39,261 nucleotides of DNA, from IMG/VR virus record IMGVR_UViG_3300014839_000020, positions 1-39,261 of that record. One strand, 5' to 3'. Both the position numbers and the translations under genes were made by a program. Below, piece after piece: positions 14,592 to 23,023 of this stretch. Position 1 is the first letter of the stretch. Every line of letters starts with the position of its first letter. Source of the DNA: a virus. A model generated the notes under the pieces. The model was not told the origin of the DNA and did not search any database. It saw nothing but the letters and a program-made list of their open reading frames with translations.

Positions 14592-15007
14592 ATTGTTATC
14601 CGATCCCCGGTTTGAGTGTTGATGTCTTCACCGGCTTGAGTGAGTAAATATCGTGTAATCGCGGGCGCTGCAATCGTACTCGAAATCGCTCCGTAAACCG
14701 TGTCCACGCTATAAACAATGGTGATGAGGCGGTGAATATCGACCGTAAGCGAAAGTTCGGTCAAGGTTGATACGCCGTCAGTGTTCACAATGACGGCGGC
14801 GACCGCGAGGTTAAGAGCGGTTTGGTTTTTCGCGCCGAGAAGATTGAACCAATCGACCCCGGCAGCGAGGTCAAAAAAGCAATCGCCTAGAAATGACAGC
14901 ACGTTTGTTTTGATGAGCTGCGCGGTCGCTTCCTTATTTTGCTGATAATTATTCTTGCCGCGCCCGAAGGTCCAATCACCGTGCGAATCTATTGATCTAA
15001 CTATCAT
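14588..15007 (-). CDS. Baseplate wedge protein, gp25-like
   Basis: 139 residues. DSHGDWTFGRGKNNYQQNKEATAQLIKTNVLSFLGDCFFDLAAGVDW, followed by LG and the C-terminal RLITIVYSVDTVYG, is the pattern of the GPW/gp25 family, the inner wedge component that contacts the sheath. Size fits the family. It is between the spike gene and the exported proteins, and the order spike, gp25, J is conserved in myoviruses, apart from the three exported genes inserted here before J. Confidence 0.82.
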   Translation of the reverse strand: MIVRSIDSHGDWTFGRGKNNYQQNKEATAQLIKTNVLSFLGDCFFDLAAGVDWFNLLGAKNQTALNLAVAAVIVNTDGVSTLTELSLTVDIHRLITIVYSVDTVYGAISSTIAAPAITRYLLTQAGEDINTQTGDRITI

Positions 15008-15837
15008 ACGAGTAACCCCGCAATCTTTGTCGCCGTCGCCGCGAGTTCCGTACCCGCCTGGAATACCGCCGACTGACTGGCGGGGTTAAGCTGTACCGGA
15101 TTCCCGACCACACACGGAGTTGTAACAATTCCAGCCGTGGCTGTCACCAAATCTTGAACGTCCTGAATCAGCTCTTGCAAGAGGGCGTTCAGAGTGTAGA
15201 GCGAATTTGCGATTTTGACTTTGCTCGCTTGCGCCTCGACGATTGTGGTGCCTTTGAAAAGCCGGGCATAGGCCGCGCCAACTTCCAAGCCCCGCGTTTC
15301 GTTCATGTCCGTAAGACGGGCGAGCACCGGGCCGGTCCCGCCCGCTTGCCCGAATGTGACTTTGTAATTGCCGTCTGTGAACGCCGGGCGGTAAGCGTCG
15401 TAATCATCTATGGTGTTATTCATCGCCCGAATGCCGACAAGCGCGATGCCGTCGGCGAGCGAGTGCATTCTTGAGGTCGAAAGTGCGTTGATTTGTCCGC
15501 TGTGAAACCAATTATCAATGTCCCGGTCATTGAAAAGAATCGAGCATGTCGCGCCCTGCTTAATCGGAAACGTCAGATTGCAAAGGTCGCCGTCGCTCAA
15601 AACATAAATCGGGCAGTCAATCAAAATCGGGTAATCAACAAGTACCGGCTCCTCGCTCGATGACTTGAAATACATTTTCTTATAATTAATCGTGGCCGTA
15701 ACGGTTTGCTTAACCGAGTCAAAGCTCTGAACGGTCGCGAGCGCATGGCAGTTGAATGACAAGAAAATGTCACGCTTGGCGAGGTCCAAGAGGTCTTTCA
15801 GCGTCGGCGATTCTGGCGTGACTTTGTTTAGATTCAT
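15004..15837 (-). CDS. Membrane-piercing baseplate spike, Gp138-like
   Basis: 277 residues. The N-terminal 200 residues (FLSFNCHALATVQSFDSVKQTVTATINY ... VDYPILIDCPIYVLSDGDLCNLTFPIKQGATCSILFNDRDIDNWFHSG) match the OB-fold domain of the Gp138 family, the central spike that punctures the host envelope. The C-terminal part has a helical segment and an Ala/Thr-rich tail. Expected to be a trimer at the tip of the tail tube. Overlaps neighbours by four bases on both sides. Confidence 0.85.
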   Translation of the reverse strand: MNLNKVTPESPTLKDLLDLAKRDIFLSFNCHALATVQSFDSVKQTVTATINYKKMYFKSSSEEPVLVDYPILIDCPIYVLSDGDLCNLTFPIKQGATCSILFNDRDIDNWFHSGQINALSTSRMHSLADGIALVGIRAMNNTIDDYDAYRPAFTDGNYKVTFGQAGGTGPVLARLTDMNETRGLEVGAAYARLFKGTTIVEAQASKVKIANSLYTLNALLQELIQDVQDLVTATAGIVTTPCVVGNPVQLNPASQSAVFQAGTELAATATKIAGLLV

Positions 15838-16697
15838 TGTTTAATCACCGTCAAAGATTTTGCTCCATAAAATAACTCTACTGTCGTTATTGCGTCCCCG
15901 CAAATGGCGTCCGAAATCATGCCCCGGTGTTTTACGCCGACGACTTTATAGAGGCCATTATAGCTTGCACCTGTCGAGCTTTTGAGGTTGATCGCTTGGC
16001 CGATCAACATTCGAGGCTCAAAAATCATGTCAAAACGCAAATACGTTTCCTCGCGCACGGGTGTACCGAGTAAGCCGACCGAGCTGTCAATCGTTTCAAT
16101 CTCGCCTTGAATACATTCGTCATCGGCCAAGCAATGCGCTTTGCCGTTATCGACAAAAAATCCGCCGCCGGTAAGCGTCTTGAGAATATCGGTTGTTGAC
16201 CCGCTATAAGACGAACCCCGCTGTAGCGTGCTGTCATAGGTCTTGCCGACAACGCCGGGCGAGACTCCTGACACACCAAGGGACTTAACCAAGTTCTCGA
16301 TGATTTCTTTTTGATTCGAGCCCGCTGGAAATGCGCTATTAGTGACTGAGTTCGCGAACGCGTACCCGCCGTCATAAGATTCAACTTGCGTAATGAAGTT
16401 GACACCCTCGCGGACCGACCACGCTCTTGAAACATTGCCGTTAAAAATCTCGGGGATATTTTGCCCGTATCCGGCCTTGAACGAAATGAGCTTGAGTACG
16501 TCGTAATCAAACTGATCTTTGAAAATCTGCCGACGATGATTTTCGTTGAGGTTGTAAATGCGGATTGAGGATGTATTTGCCGAGCTTAAAATATTTCGGG
16601 TGATGTCGAATTCGACGGTGAAAGGATTCGCTATTGTGAGAAACAACCCTTCCGGTGTCTGAATCGACAGTGAATATTTACGCCCCAACTTGTCCAC
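15834..16697 (-). CDS. Baseplate hub protein (gp44/gpD-like)
   Basis: 287 residues starting with GTG, seven bases after GGAG. The start IANPFTVEFDITRNILSSANTSSIRIYNLNENHRRQIFKD and LISFKAGYGQNIPEIFNGNVSRAWS match the hub proteins of small myoviruses, which form the trimeric ring above the spike. ILKTLTGGGFFVDNGKAHCLADDE and RFDMIFEPRMLIGQAINLKSS continue the family pattern. It precedes the spike gene, as usual. Confidence 0.82.
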   Translation of the reverse strand: MDKLGRKYSLSIQTPEGLFLTIANPFTVEFDITRNILSSANTSSIRIYNLNENHRRQIFKDQFDYDVLKLISFKAGYGQNIPEIFNGNVSRAWSVREGVNFITQVESYDGGYAFANSVTNSAFPAGSNQKEIIENLVKSLGVSGVSPGVVGKTYDSTLQRGSSYSGSTTDILKTLTGGGFFVDNGKAHCLADDECIQGEIETIDSSVGLLGTPVREETYLRFDMIFEPRMLIGQAINLKSSTGASYNGLYKVVGVKHRGMISDAICGDAITTVELFYGAKSLTVIKQ

Positions 16698-17031
16698 TTA
16701 AATACTCCGTATAGTAGTTAACCTCATCCGCCGTCAGTAAATATAGATTCGCGGCGCCGCTCGAAAAATCCTGTTGCTCGGTCGGCTCGCGGCTGTCCGT
16801 ACTCAGGCACGCGATGCCGAAAGGAATCTGATTCTTAAATTGATGCAACATATTTGGGCTCACGCAAATGCGAACGCCATACAACGAAAACGAACCGTAC
16901 ACCAACTCTTGAATGAACCAACCGTATTGCTGCGGCTTGAAACAAAACGTAAGCGACAATACGGACCCATCGGCCATTTGAATCTTTTGCTTTTGAAGCG
17001 GGTCGGAAGTGAATTGCTGTATCCGGTTCAT
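16678..17031 (-). CDS. Baseplate plug protein (Pam3 gp18-like)
   Basis: 117 residues. QMADGSVLSLTFCFKPQQYGWFIQELVYGSFSLYGVRICVSPNMLHQFKNQIPFGIACLS matches the small proteins described as the baseplate plug in the cyanophage Pam3-type simple contractile tail, which fill the tube end inside the hub. The end FSSGAANLYLLTADEVNYY is also typical. GAGG precedes the ATG. It lies between the Dit-like protein and the hub, the expected order. Confidence 0.75.
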   Translation of the reverse strand: MNRIQQFTSDPLQKQKIQMADGSVLSLTFCFKPQQYGWFIQELVYGSFSLYGVRICVSPNMLHQFKNQIPFGIACLSTDSREPTEQQDFSSGAANLYLLTADEVNYYTEYLSGQVGA

Positions 17032-17831
17032 GCTAACCTCTGCGTTTCACTCGCGCCCGCCGCCGTGGCGCCTTGGTCAACCAAGCCCGCCGCTTGCGCA
17101 TTCAGCCGACCGTCAACCATTTTGCCGCCCGATACGCTTAGGCTCGATGTCTTAGCGAATCGAACGGTTTTGAAAGTAATCTCAAAATCAGAAATCGTGC
17201 GCGTGTCCGGGTCTTGAATTGCACGCAGCGAACGTATTGCCATATTGGTGAAAACCTTCCACGGTGTTTGAACCTGAAAAAGCCGTCTTTGTAGCCACCA
17301 ATTATAGAATTTATTAAATGCGTCCTCTTGTTTTGTCGTGGGCGGGGAACTGAGCCCGAGCAAGCCGCCGATAGATTTGACCGTATTGATCGCCGAGTTC
17401 GCCGTCGCGTACACTTGCGAGGCCGTGTTGATGGCGTTCATCGCGGTTGTGGACACGCTAGGGGCAAACGCACCAATGAGAGTGAGCTTACTTTGCGCGA
17501 GTTTTAGAAGCCCGCCGCCAATCGGAGCCACGTCGTTTAGTTCGCCGATGAAACCGTGAACGGTAATAGTCTCGGGCTTGAGCGCGATTTGATCTTGCAG
17601 CGCCGTATTATCCTCAACGTAATGGTCGGTGATGTCGCTTTCGATAAGCGCGGTATTCTCGCCCTCGTAATTGAAAAGAAATGCGTCTTCTTGCGCGAGC
17701 GCGGTCCCGTCAGGGGCAACGCCCGGAAGCGCGGTGTACTCATTGTACCCCATCGGACTGATCGCAAGTAAGTTCGATACGGAACTGACTGCCCCGGCGA
17801 TTGCTGAGATTGAGCCAAGGTTAAGTGCCAT
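17028..17831 (-). CDS. Baseplate/tail protein, Dit-like N-terminal family
   Basis: 267 residues. Recognisable are LIESDITDHYVEDNTALQDQIALKPETITVHGFIGEL and FQVQTPWKVFTNMAIRSLRAIQDPDTRTISDFEITFKTVRF, the two halves of a distal-tail (Dit)-like domain found directly after the tape measure in simple myoviruses. Between them is an Ala/Ser/Thr-rich helical region. AGGGGG precedes the ATG; start follows the tape-measure stop as TAAATG. It probably forms the ring joining tube and baseplate. Confidence 0.78.
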   Translation of the reverse strand: MALNLGSISAIAGAVSSVSNLLAISPMGYNEYTALPGVAPDGTALAQEDAFLFNYEGENTALIESDITDHYVEDNTALQDQIALKPETITVHGFIGELNDVAPIGGGLLKLAQSKLTLIGAFAPSVSTTAMNAINTASQVYATANSAINTVKSIGGLLGLSSPPTTKQEDAFNKFYNWWLQRRLFQVQTPWKVFTNMAIRSLRAIQDPDTRTISDFEITFKTVRFAKTSSLSVSGGKMVDGRLNAQAAGLVDQGATAAGASETQRLA

Positions 17832-19073
17832 TTAAGCCCCCTGCCCTTGCGCGTGCATTTGTCTGTACGCGTCTTGAATCGCTTTTTTCGTCGAATCCCC
17901 GGTTTGTTTGGCGTCCTTTCCTTCGTGCTGAAAATGCAAGTCCTGCTTGACGTTGATGTTCTGTGTCGGCTTGGTGGGCGACGATTTTGCCATTGTTGGC
18001 AAAGCCGCGCGATGAATAGCAGTCGTTGAAACAGCCTTTCGCGTTGGTTCAACGCCGCCCCACGGAAGCGGGCCAGTATACTTAGCAGCGGGAGCGCCGG
18101 GCGCTGCGGACGTTTTAGGCGATGACAAAGATTCTTTGATGCTCTTAAAAAACTGTCCAGCCGGTGACTCGGACAAGCCGGGAATCGCCTCTTGACCTGG
18201 CGGCGTGTAGAGCAAGTCGCCCTTTTTAGATTCCTTACCCGCAAACTTGTCCATTATTTCGGTAATCAATTTTATGGTGTTACCCACGCCCTCGGCGGCG
18301 TGCGACATCGTTTCAAAAACTTTCACTTTTTCGGATAGCACAACAAGCGCGTCAACGAGTTTGAAAACTTCTTTCGTGACCTTGGACAAATCCGCAATGA
18401 CGCCTAGACCGCGTTTTGCGGTAAGATGACCCATCGCCATTTCAATTTCACGACCAAAGTTTGACCAAGCGACCTCGACTTTTGAAAGCGTTCCAATTTC
18501 GCCAGGCGAGAAAATCGTACTTGGCTTAATCTTATCGAGTTCAACTTTTGTCGTCTTGAGAAATGCGACGGTGTTCTCACCAAGGCCGAACGATTTAAGA
18601 ATTGGATTTGCAATGGTAGGCGGCGCGATGCGGGAAAATTCCTTGAGCTTTTCCAAAACGTAAAAGGTGTCTTTAGCTTTGGACATGTCAAAACCGACAG
18701 CCCGAGCAAAGACACCCATACCCTCGGGAGCACCTTTACCCAAGAGCATATCCCCAATTGCCTGTTGAACGCCCTTAATCGACGAAGTCATTTCCTCGGC
18801 GGATACACCTGACTGGCGGGCTGCATACTGCCAGCGTTGAAGCGCGTCAGTCGAAAGGCCGGTAAAGTTCTCGAACTGTTGGAGCCCCATACCGACCTTG
18901 GCCGAATGACTCATCATCCGTTCTAGGCCGTAAATGACGCCGACGATTGCCGCTTTCGCTTGTAAGGAGGACGACGCGATATCGCCCAAGCCTTTTTGCG
19001 TTCCCGCTAAAGCCTTTTGCGATTGATCGCTTCCCTTAACCCCCAAATTTACAAACAGCTCGGCTATCTTAAT
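17832..19073 (-). CDS. Tail tape measure protein, probable ATT start
   Basis: 413 residues if it begins at ATT, 404 if at the TTG nine codons later. The ATT start gives KIAELFVNLGVKGSDQSQKALAGTQ, which matches the usual N-terminus of short tape-measure proteins, and it stands seven bases after GAGGG; no ATG, GTG or TTG fits that context. The body is helical and amphipathic with LQQFENFTGLSTDALQRWQYAARQSGV, a recurrent tape-measure motif; the C-terminal 120 residues are Pro/Ala/Lys-rich and disordered. Length suggests a short tail. It follows the chaperone genes in the canonical place. Confidence 0.88.
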   Translation of the reverse strand: MKIAELFVNLGVKGSDQSQKALAGTQKGLGDIASSSLQAKAAIVGVIYGLERMMSHSAKVGMGLQQFENFTGLSTDALQRWQYAARQSGVSAEEMTSSIKGVQQAIGDMLLGKGAPEGMGVFARAVGFDMSKAKDTFYVLEKLKEFSRIAPPTIANPILKSFGLGENTVAFLKTTKVELDKIKPSTIFSPGEIGTLSKVEVAWSNFGREIEMAMGHLTAKRGLGVIADLSKVTKEVFKLVDALVVLSEKVKVFETMSHAAEGVGNTIKLITEIMDKFAGKESKKGDLLYTPPGQEAIPGLSESPAGQFFKSIKESLSSPKTSAAPGAPAAKYTGPLPWGGVEPTRKAVSTTAIHRAALPTMAKSSPTKPTQNINVKQDLHFQHEGKDAKQTGDSTKKAIQDAYRQMHAQGQGA

Positions 19074-19083
19074 GGGACTACCC

Positions 19084-19311
19084 TCACTTATTTATCTCCA
19101 AGTACGCCGATTGGTACTCGTTACAAAAGGTTTCATAGTTAAGCGCCTGCAACACCTTTCGGGCATCGTACTCCTCGACCTCCCTTAGTGACCCGTAACC
19201 GGCTTTCGACAACTTCAAGTGAATCAACAGCGGATCGTCTGAAACCTCTACACTAGGGAGTTTTTCAGAATCGCCAGTATATGACCGTACTGAGCATAGA
19301 GGCTTTTCGTA
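19084..19311 (-). CDS. Tail assembly chaperone, -1 frameshift extension (T-like part)
   Basis: An open stretch of 75 codons in the -1 frame relative to the preceding chaperone gene. It has no ATG, GTG or TTG near its beginning but encodes a plausible protein (for example LREVEEYDARKVLQALNY) that ends in NK and TGA just before the tape-measure start. This is the layout of lambda G/GT: the extension is fused to the upstream gene by ribosomal slippage. Fusion product would be about 181 residues. The alternative, an independent small gene from an internal TTG, lacks a Shine-Dalgarno. Confidence 0.65.
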   Translation of the reverse strand, partial: YEKPLCSVRSYTGDSEKLPSVEVSDDPLLIHLKLSKAGYGSLREVEEYDARKVLQALNYETFCNEYQSAYLEINK

Positions 19312-19628
19312 AAAGGGAGGATGTTCGCCTTTGTCGTTTCAAAGCACACCGAAAAATAGTCGTCGCGTGCCGCTTCCGGCTCAAACGTATCTTCGGTGAT
19401 TTTCAAACCGTTATAGGTCGCCCGCTTCATGCACTCCCAAATACATGCTTCAATCTTTTTTGAAGAGAGAAACGTACAGAACAAATCCTTGAGCAGATTC
19501 ACGTCAACGTCAGCTTTGGGGTCAAGTTTCAACAACTTCGATTCGTCCAGAATCGCTTGAAATAACGCCCTCGACGTTGCGAACGGCGAAAGCGTTATTT
19601 CAAGTTCGGCACCACTTGGAAGTTTCAT
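19248..19628 (-). CDS. Tail assembly chaperone (G-like part)
   Basis: 126 residues from the ATG that overlaps the stop of the tail tube gene (TAATG), with AAGGG ten bases upstream; a TTG 14 codons earlier would add residues inside the tube gene. The start MKLPSGAELEITLSPFATSRALFQAIL resembles chaperones that coat the tape measure during tail assembly. Ends with TAG. Position between tube and tape-measure genes and the overlapping -1 frame are the best evidence; the family has low sequence conservation. Confidence 0.78.
   Translation of the reverse strand: MKLPSGAELEITLSPFATSRALFQAILDESKLLKLDPKADVDVNLLKDLFCTFLSSKKIEACIWECMKRATYNGLKITEDTFEPEAARDDYFSVCFETTKANILPFTKSLYAQYGHILAILKNSLV
19260..19317 (-). 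other. Programmed -1 frameshift region (two candidate slippery sites)
   Basis: On the minus strand the chaperone frame reads CTC CCT TTT ACG, giving the canonical heptamer C CCT TTT (19311-19317). Further down it reads CTG AAA AAC, giving G AAA AAC (19260-19266), a weaker site just before the TAG. Slipping back by one base at either enters the same extension frame. Confidence 0.6.
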
Positions 19629-20083
19629 TACGAAATCACCCTTGGCGCGTTCGAGAATTTCATATGCCAAATCGAAATGCTCTGTTCAGTGTCGCCCTCG
19701 ACGTTGCTCTTTCCTTCGATTTGCTTGGTGAACACGCCGCCGCTCATGATGTAAGTATCGCTCGCGACATTGCCCAAACCGTCACCAAGTTTCTTGACGA
19801 GGTTCGCGGACATGAGGACGAATCCGGCGAAGTTGGCCTGTTGGCCCGCGAGAAGTCCATTCAAGAACTTGTCGTCAGCCGACCCGCGGATGACCCGCAG
19901 CACGAATTCGCACTGTTTGCCGCTTTCGTTCAGACCGTAAATGGAGTTTCCATTTTTGCCGGTCTTTACGTTGGCAATGTCATTCGGATACGTCAGGTGA
20001 GCACAGTCACCGTCGGCAAGGTCCGCGAAAATCCTGTTATTGATCGAGATTGTGTCGTTTCCCGACATCGCTGTTGTGGACAT
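19628..20083 (-). CDS. Tail tube protein
   Basis: 151 residues. MSGNDTISINNRIFADLADGDCAHLTYPNDIANVKTGKNGNSIYGLNESGKQCEFVLRVIRGSADDKFLN matches tail-tube proteins of the DUF3277 type that follow the DUF3383 sheath. It would form stacked hexamers inside the sheath. Strong AAAGGGGG before the ATG indicates high expression, as expected for a repeated virion subunit. Confidence 0.85.
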   Translation of the reverse strand: MSTTAMSGNDTISINNRIFADLADGDCAHLTYPNDIANVKTGKNGNSIYGLNESGKQCEFVLRVIRGSADDKFLNGLLAGQQANFAGFVLMSANLVKKLGDGLGNVASDTYIMSGGVFTKQIEGKSNVEGDTEQSISIWHMKFSNAPRVIS

Positions 20084-20097
20084 TTGACCCCCTTTAT

Positions 20098-21555
20098 TTA
20101 AGCATTAATGTTTACAATTACCGAACTCGAATGTTCGGCCCCGGCCTCTTTGACCGCGATTTGAATGAGCGGGCAACGACGGGCAGCGCGCTCGGTCGGA
20201 AGCTGTTGACCGATCGGCTGAGAGTAAATGTAATAACCTCGCTGCGTGATGTTCGCCAAAAAGTCAGCCTGATTGCCGAACGTCGTCGAGCTTGTCCAGA
20301 CCCCCGGTGCGGCGTACTGATTGGTGACGGCCTGTTCGCACACCTGCCGGTACGCGCTCTTGAGCCCGCTGATACCGTCCTCGGTCTGCGGAATCTTGGT
20401 AGCGGCTTGGGCAAGATAGTTGAACCCGGCAATCTTGAGCGAGGTCACAAGCCAAAGCAGATTGTATACCTGATCGAAAAACTTGTTTGCTCCGCTTGTG
20501 AAAACCTTAGGCACACCCTGGAAGCTCGCGTAAATGTCCGCTCCTGCCGCCTGGCATAGCCCGAGAAGGGTTTGAGTCATGGTCGGATCGGGTTGTACGC
20601 CAGCAAGCCCCTTTAAGTGCATGGTGGCCGTCGTATTGCTTCCGTTGAAATTCGTTGACAAGGCGCGTCCAACGTAAGCGGCCATCATGAGGAGCGCGGT
20701 CAAGTCATCAGCCGCACCATAGAACAGACCCCGGCTATGGTTGAGACTGCCTGCCCGCAAGAGGTCGAGCATTCCGCTAACGGCCACGTCCGCCGGATTG
20801 CGCGAGACAAAGAATGCGATTTTATCCATCGCCTGAACTACAGACGCCGCAGCCAGCATATCGACTTGGCTGAGAATGTCCGAGGTCATGACGCCGAAAT
20901 AGAGGACAAGACCGACGGTGCGGTTGATGGCGGCGGCAAGAGTTTCCGCGCTTCCGGCGGCAACGCCCGGCGTGGTCGTGGTCGGAGTAACGAACACGTC
21001 AAAGCCGTCCGTGTCCTGTAACGAATCGTGCCGGACAACCAAGAGAGGGGCCGGGCCGCTCACGCCCGTAAAGGTCACGTCGAACCCGACAGAGGTATCG
21101 CCCGCGACGGTAACGGTGCCAAGACCGGCCAAGAGCCGCAAAGCCGTCTGTACGGCAGCGGCGTCGGCGCTGAAAGGCAGGTCGGTCGTATAGTTTCCAA
21201 CGAATCCAAGCTGATAATTGCCGACGGTCGGCACTGTCGAAAAACTCAAGTGCTGAACGGCGGTCACGGCAGAGAGGTTATTTAACATGAGGATGACAAC
21301 CAAGTAACCGTTGTTCGCCAGAATGTTCGGCGACTGCGAAAAGATTTGGTTCGCCATTTGATACGTCTTGCTCGACGTTCCGAAGTCCACACCAACCTGA
21401 ATTGGGTCGAGATACATGGCGTATCCGAGCGAGCCGAACGAGCCCGCCGGTACTTCATGTGTGAACAACGCGACGTTTGACGTGTTGAAGCTACCGAGCC
21501 CGGCCTGACTTTCGAGCACGCTGACGTTGATGACGTTTGAAATTGAAAGGTCCAT
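20098..21555 (-). CDS. Tail sheath protein (DUF3383 family)
   Basis: 485 residues. MDLSISNVINVSVLESQAGLGSFNTSNVALFTHE and the long central region with FGTSSKTYQMANQIFSQSPNILANNG are the marks of DUF3383, the sheath subunit of many small myoviruses. The central part contains an extra beta domain (ATVAGDTSVGFDVTFTG region in outline), and the C-terminus (GYYIYSQPIGQQLPTERAARRCPLIQIAVKEAGAEHSSSVIVNINA) matches the conserved end that weaves the sheath together. AAAGGAG precedes the ATG. This gene is why I call the phage a myovirus. Confidence 0.92.
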   Translation of the reverse strand: MDLSISNVINVSVLESQAGLGSFNTSNVALFTHEVPAGSFGSLGYAMYLDPIQVGVDFGTSSKTYQMANQIFSQSPNILANNGYLVVILMLNNLSAVTAVQHLSFSTVPTVGNYQLGFVGNYTTDLPFSADAAAVQTALRLLAGLGTVTVAGDTSVGFDVTFTGVSGPAPLLVVRHDSLQDTDGFDVFVTPTTTTPGVAAGSAETLAAAINRTVGLVLYFGVMTSDILSQVDMLAAASVVQAMDKIAFFVSRNPADVAVSGMLDLLRAGSLNHSRGLFYGAADDLTALLMMAAYVGRALSTNFNGSNTTATMHLKGLAGVQPDPTMTQTLLGLCQAAGADIYASFQGVPKVFTSGANKFFDQVYNLLWLVTSLKIAGFNYLAQAATKIPQTEDGISGLKSAYRQVCEQAVTNQYAAPGVWTSSTTFGNQADFLANITQRGYYIYSQPIGQQLPTERAARRCPLIQIAVKEAGAEHSSSVIVNINA

Positions 21556-21567
21556 GTTCGTTCTCCT

Positions 21568-22305
21568 TTAAGTTCCTGTCGTAACTTCAGCGTCCGAAAA
21601 CTGCGTGTACAGAGGCACCGCTTTCGTCTTGGATACTGAATATTGTATGTTAGCCGACAAATTATATCTATACGGAATCGCGGCCCCGTCGATTTCCGAA
21701 AGATTGACAATGTGACCGATGACCGGAAAAATCCGAAAGTTGTTTGCGTTCTGTTGTTGCTCCGAGTAAATCGACTTCAAGGCCATGACGACCTCTTCTT
21801 TTCGGTCCCTCGCTTCTGGCCCACGACTCTTGATGTCAATGCTCAACATCGAGTGCATATTGACCGACTGAAGAGAATCGCCCGTAATCGGATCGTTCTT
21901 GATGATGTTACCGAAACACTTCGGATTGAGTTCTTGCACGACGATAAACATGCCCGCGTCGGTGGGCTGCATATTTTTCTGATCCCACAAATACACGCGG
22001 CCCGGCGCAAGCCCGAGTTCAGTTGCAAGAACGTCGCAAAGAAGTTGAAGCGGATTACCGACAAGAATTTGCGCCGTTGCCGTCGCAGCGAGTGAATCGG
22101 TTACTTGAATAGTGTCGTAAACCTTTTTTGGATCGGGGTTAACGACGATTGGAGCCGTGTAAATACCGGACGAGGAGTCAATCGAACCGCCCGCGCCGCC
22201 TGGCAAAACAGCATAGGCGTAAGGTGCCGTTCCGCCCGTCGCTTGAAACGGGGCTGAGATTCGAGGCGCAATCGCGGTTAGGCTTTGAAGTAAAGATAGG
22301 CTCAT
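21568..22305 (-). CDS. Tail terminator/completion protein with N-terminal Ig-like domain
   Basis: 245 residues. Residues 1-85 (ATGGTAPYAYAVLPGGAGG ... YDTIQVTDSLAATATAQILV) form an immunoglobulin-like domain that in close relatives is absent; its DNA is near-identical over a short stretch to the Ig domain of the head decoration protein. The remainder (LQLLCDVLATELGLAPGRVYLWDQKNMQPTDAGMFIVVQELN, then DIKSRGPEARDRKEEVVMAL) matches tail-terminator-like proteins encoded before the sheath, which cap the tail for joining to the head. Start overlaps the upstream stop (ATGA). Confidence 0.78.
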   Translation of the reverse strand: MSLSLLQSLTAIAPRISAPFQATGGTAPYAYAVLPGGAGGSIDSSSGIYTAPIVVNPDPKKVYDTIQVTDSLAATATAQILVGNPLQLLCDVLATELGLAPGRVYLWDQKNMQPTDAGMFIVVQELNPKCFGNIIKNDPITGDSLQSVNMHSMLSIDIKSRGPEARDRKEEVVMALKSIYSEQQQNANNFRIFPVIGHIVNLSEIDGAAIPYRYNLSANIQYSVSKTKAVPLYTQFSDAEVTTGT

Positions 22306-22694
22306 GGCCCGGCCCCCTGCCAGTCTTGCACCAAATGGTATTCAACATAGCCATAGAGCCCGTAATCCTTACGAGACATTACACGGGTCTGAATACCGTT
22401 GTATGTGACAACCTCGTCCACTTCAAGGGTCAAGACCGGATCAGCGTGCAACCAAAGCCAAGTCCAAGCTCGTTGACCTTCGGGCTTGAGAAATAGTTGG
22501 CGCTCCGTGAACGGCTGAATGACGCCCTGAAAATGAATTGGTGTCGGAGTCTCGACCGCTTGAAAGCCGAGAACTTCTTTCAACACGCGAATGAAAGTCA
22601 TGGGCTGAAAATAATCAGTCATCGCGCCCGACACGTCCGGCACGGTTCCGGCGGCAGCGAAGAGCGGGCGATCTTTGGCGTTTGAGATAATCAT
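22302..22694 (-). CDS. Neck / head-tail joining protein
   Basis: 130 residues. TDYFQPMTFIRVLKEVLGFQAVETPTPIHFQGVIQPFTERQLFLKPEGQRAWTWLWLHADPVLTL and the C-terminal RVMSRKDYGLYGYVEYHLVQDW fit a conserved small protein encoded between the completion protein and tail terminator in such myoviruses. Mostly beta. Assignment rests on position and family feel. Coupled to both neighbours by ATGA overlaps. Confidence 0.65.
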   Translation of the reverse strand: MIISNAKDRPLFAAAGTVPDVSGAMTDYFQPMTFIRVLKEVLGFQAVETPTPIHFQGVIQPFTERQLFLKPEGQRAWTWLWLHADPVLTLEVDEVVTYNGIQTRVMSRKDYGLYGYVEYHLVQDWQGAGP

Positions 22695-23023
22695 TTTAAG
22701 GTTAACTGCCTCTTGATTTCTTTTTTCAACGCTTCCCGCATTTCCGGGTCTTTTTCCGTTTCCAGTTCTTTTTTAAGCTTTTCGTGCAGCTCTTTGTCAA
22801 ACTTCTTAGAGGGGTCCTTAAGAGCTTTTTTGAGTCTTGTCGCCGGTCCGTCTATTCTAGCTTTCTTTTCTCCGCTACCGCCTGCTCCGAATTGACCGGA
22901 TTCGCTGCGCGGATGCTTAGACTCTTCCCAAGAATTTTCGTTTTGAATGGTCGTAGACCCGTAACGATTTTTCCCAAGTTCAGACGAAAAGTTGTGCTCA
23001 AAATCGTAATTGTCGTGTTTCAT
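22691..23023 (-). CDS. Small Lys/Glu-rich protein with HPRSESGQF motif
   Basis: 110 residues. The N-terminal half carries SKHPRSESGQFGAGGSG, a motif (HPRxxSGQF) seen near the ends of phage head proteins and proteases. The C-terminal half is a highly charged helix rich in Lys and Glu (KKALKDPSKKFDKELHEKLKKELE). It could be a processed or disordered virion component, or a connector accessory. Coupled to neighbours by ATGA overlaps. Function unknown. Confidence 0.65.
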   Translation of the reverse strand: MKHDNYDFEHNFSSELGKNRYGSTTIQNENSWEESKHPRSESGQFGAGGSGEKKARIDGPATRLKKALKDPSKKFDKELHEKLKKELETEKDPEMREALKKEIKRQLTLK

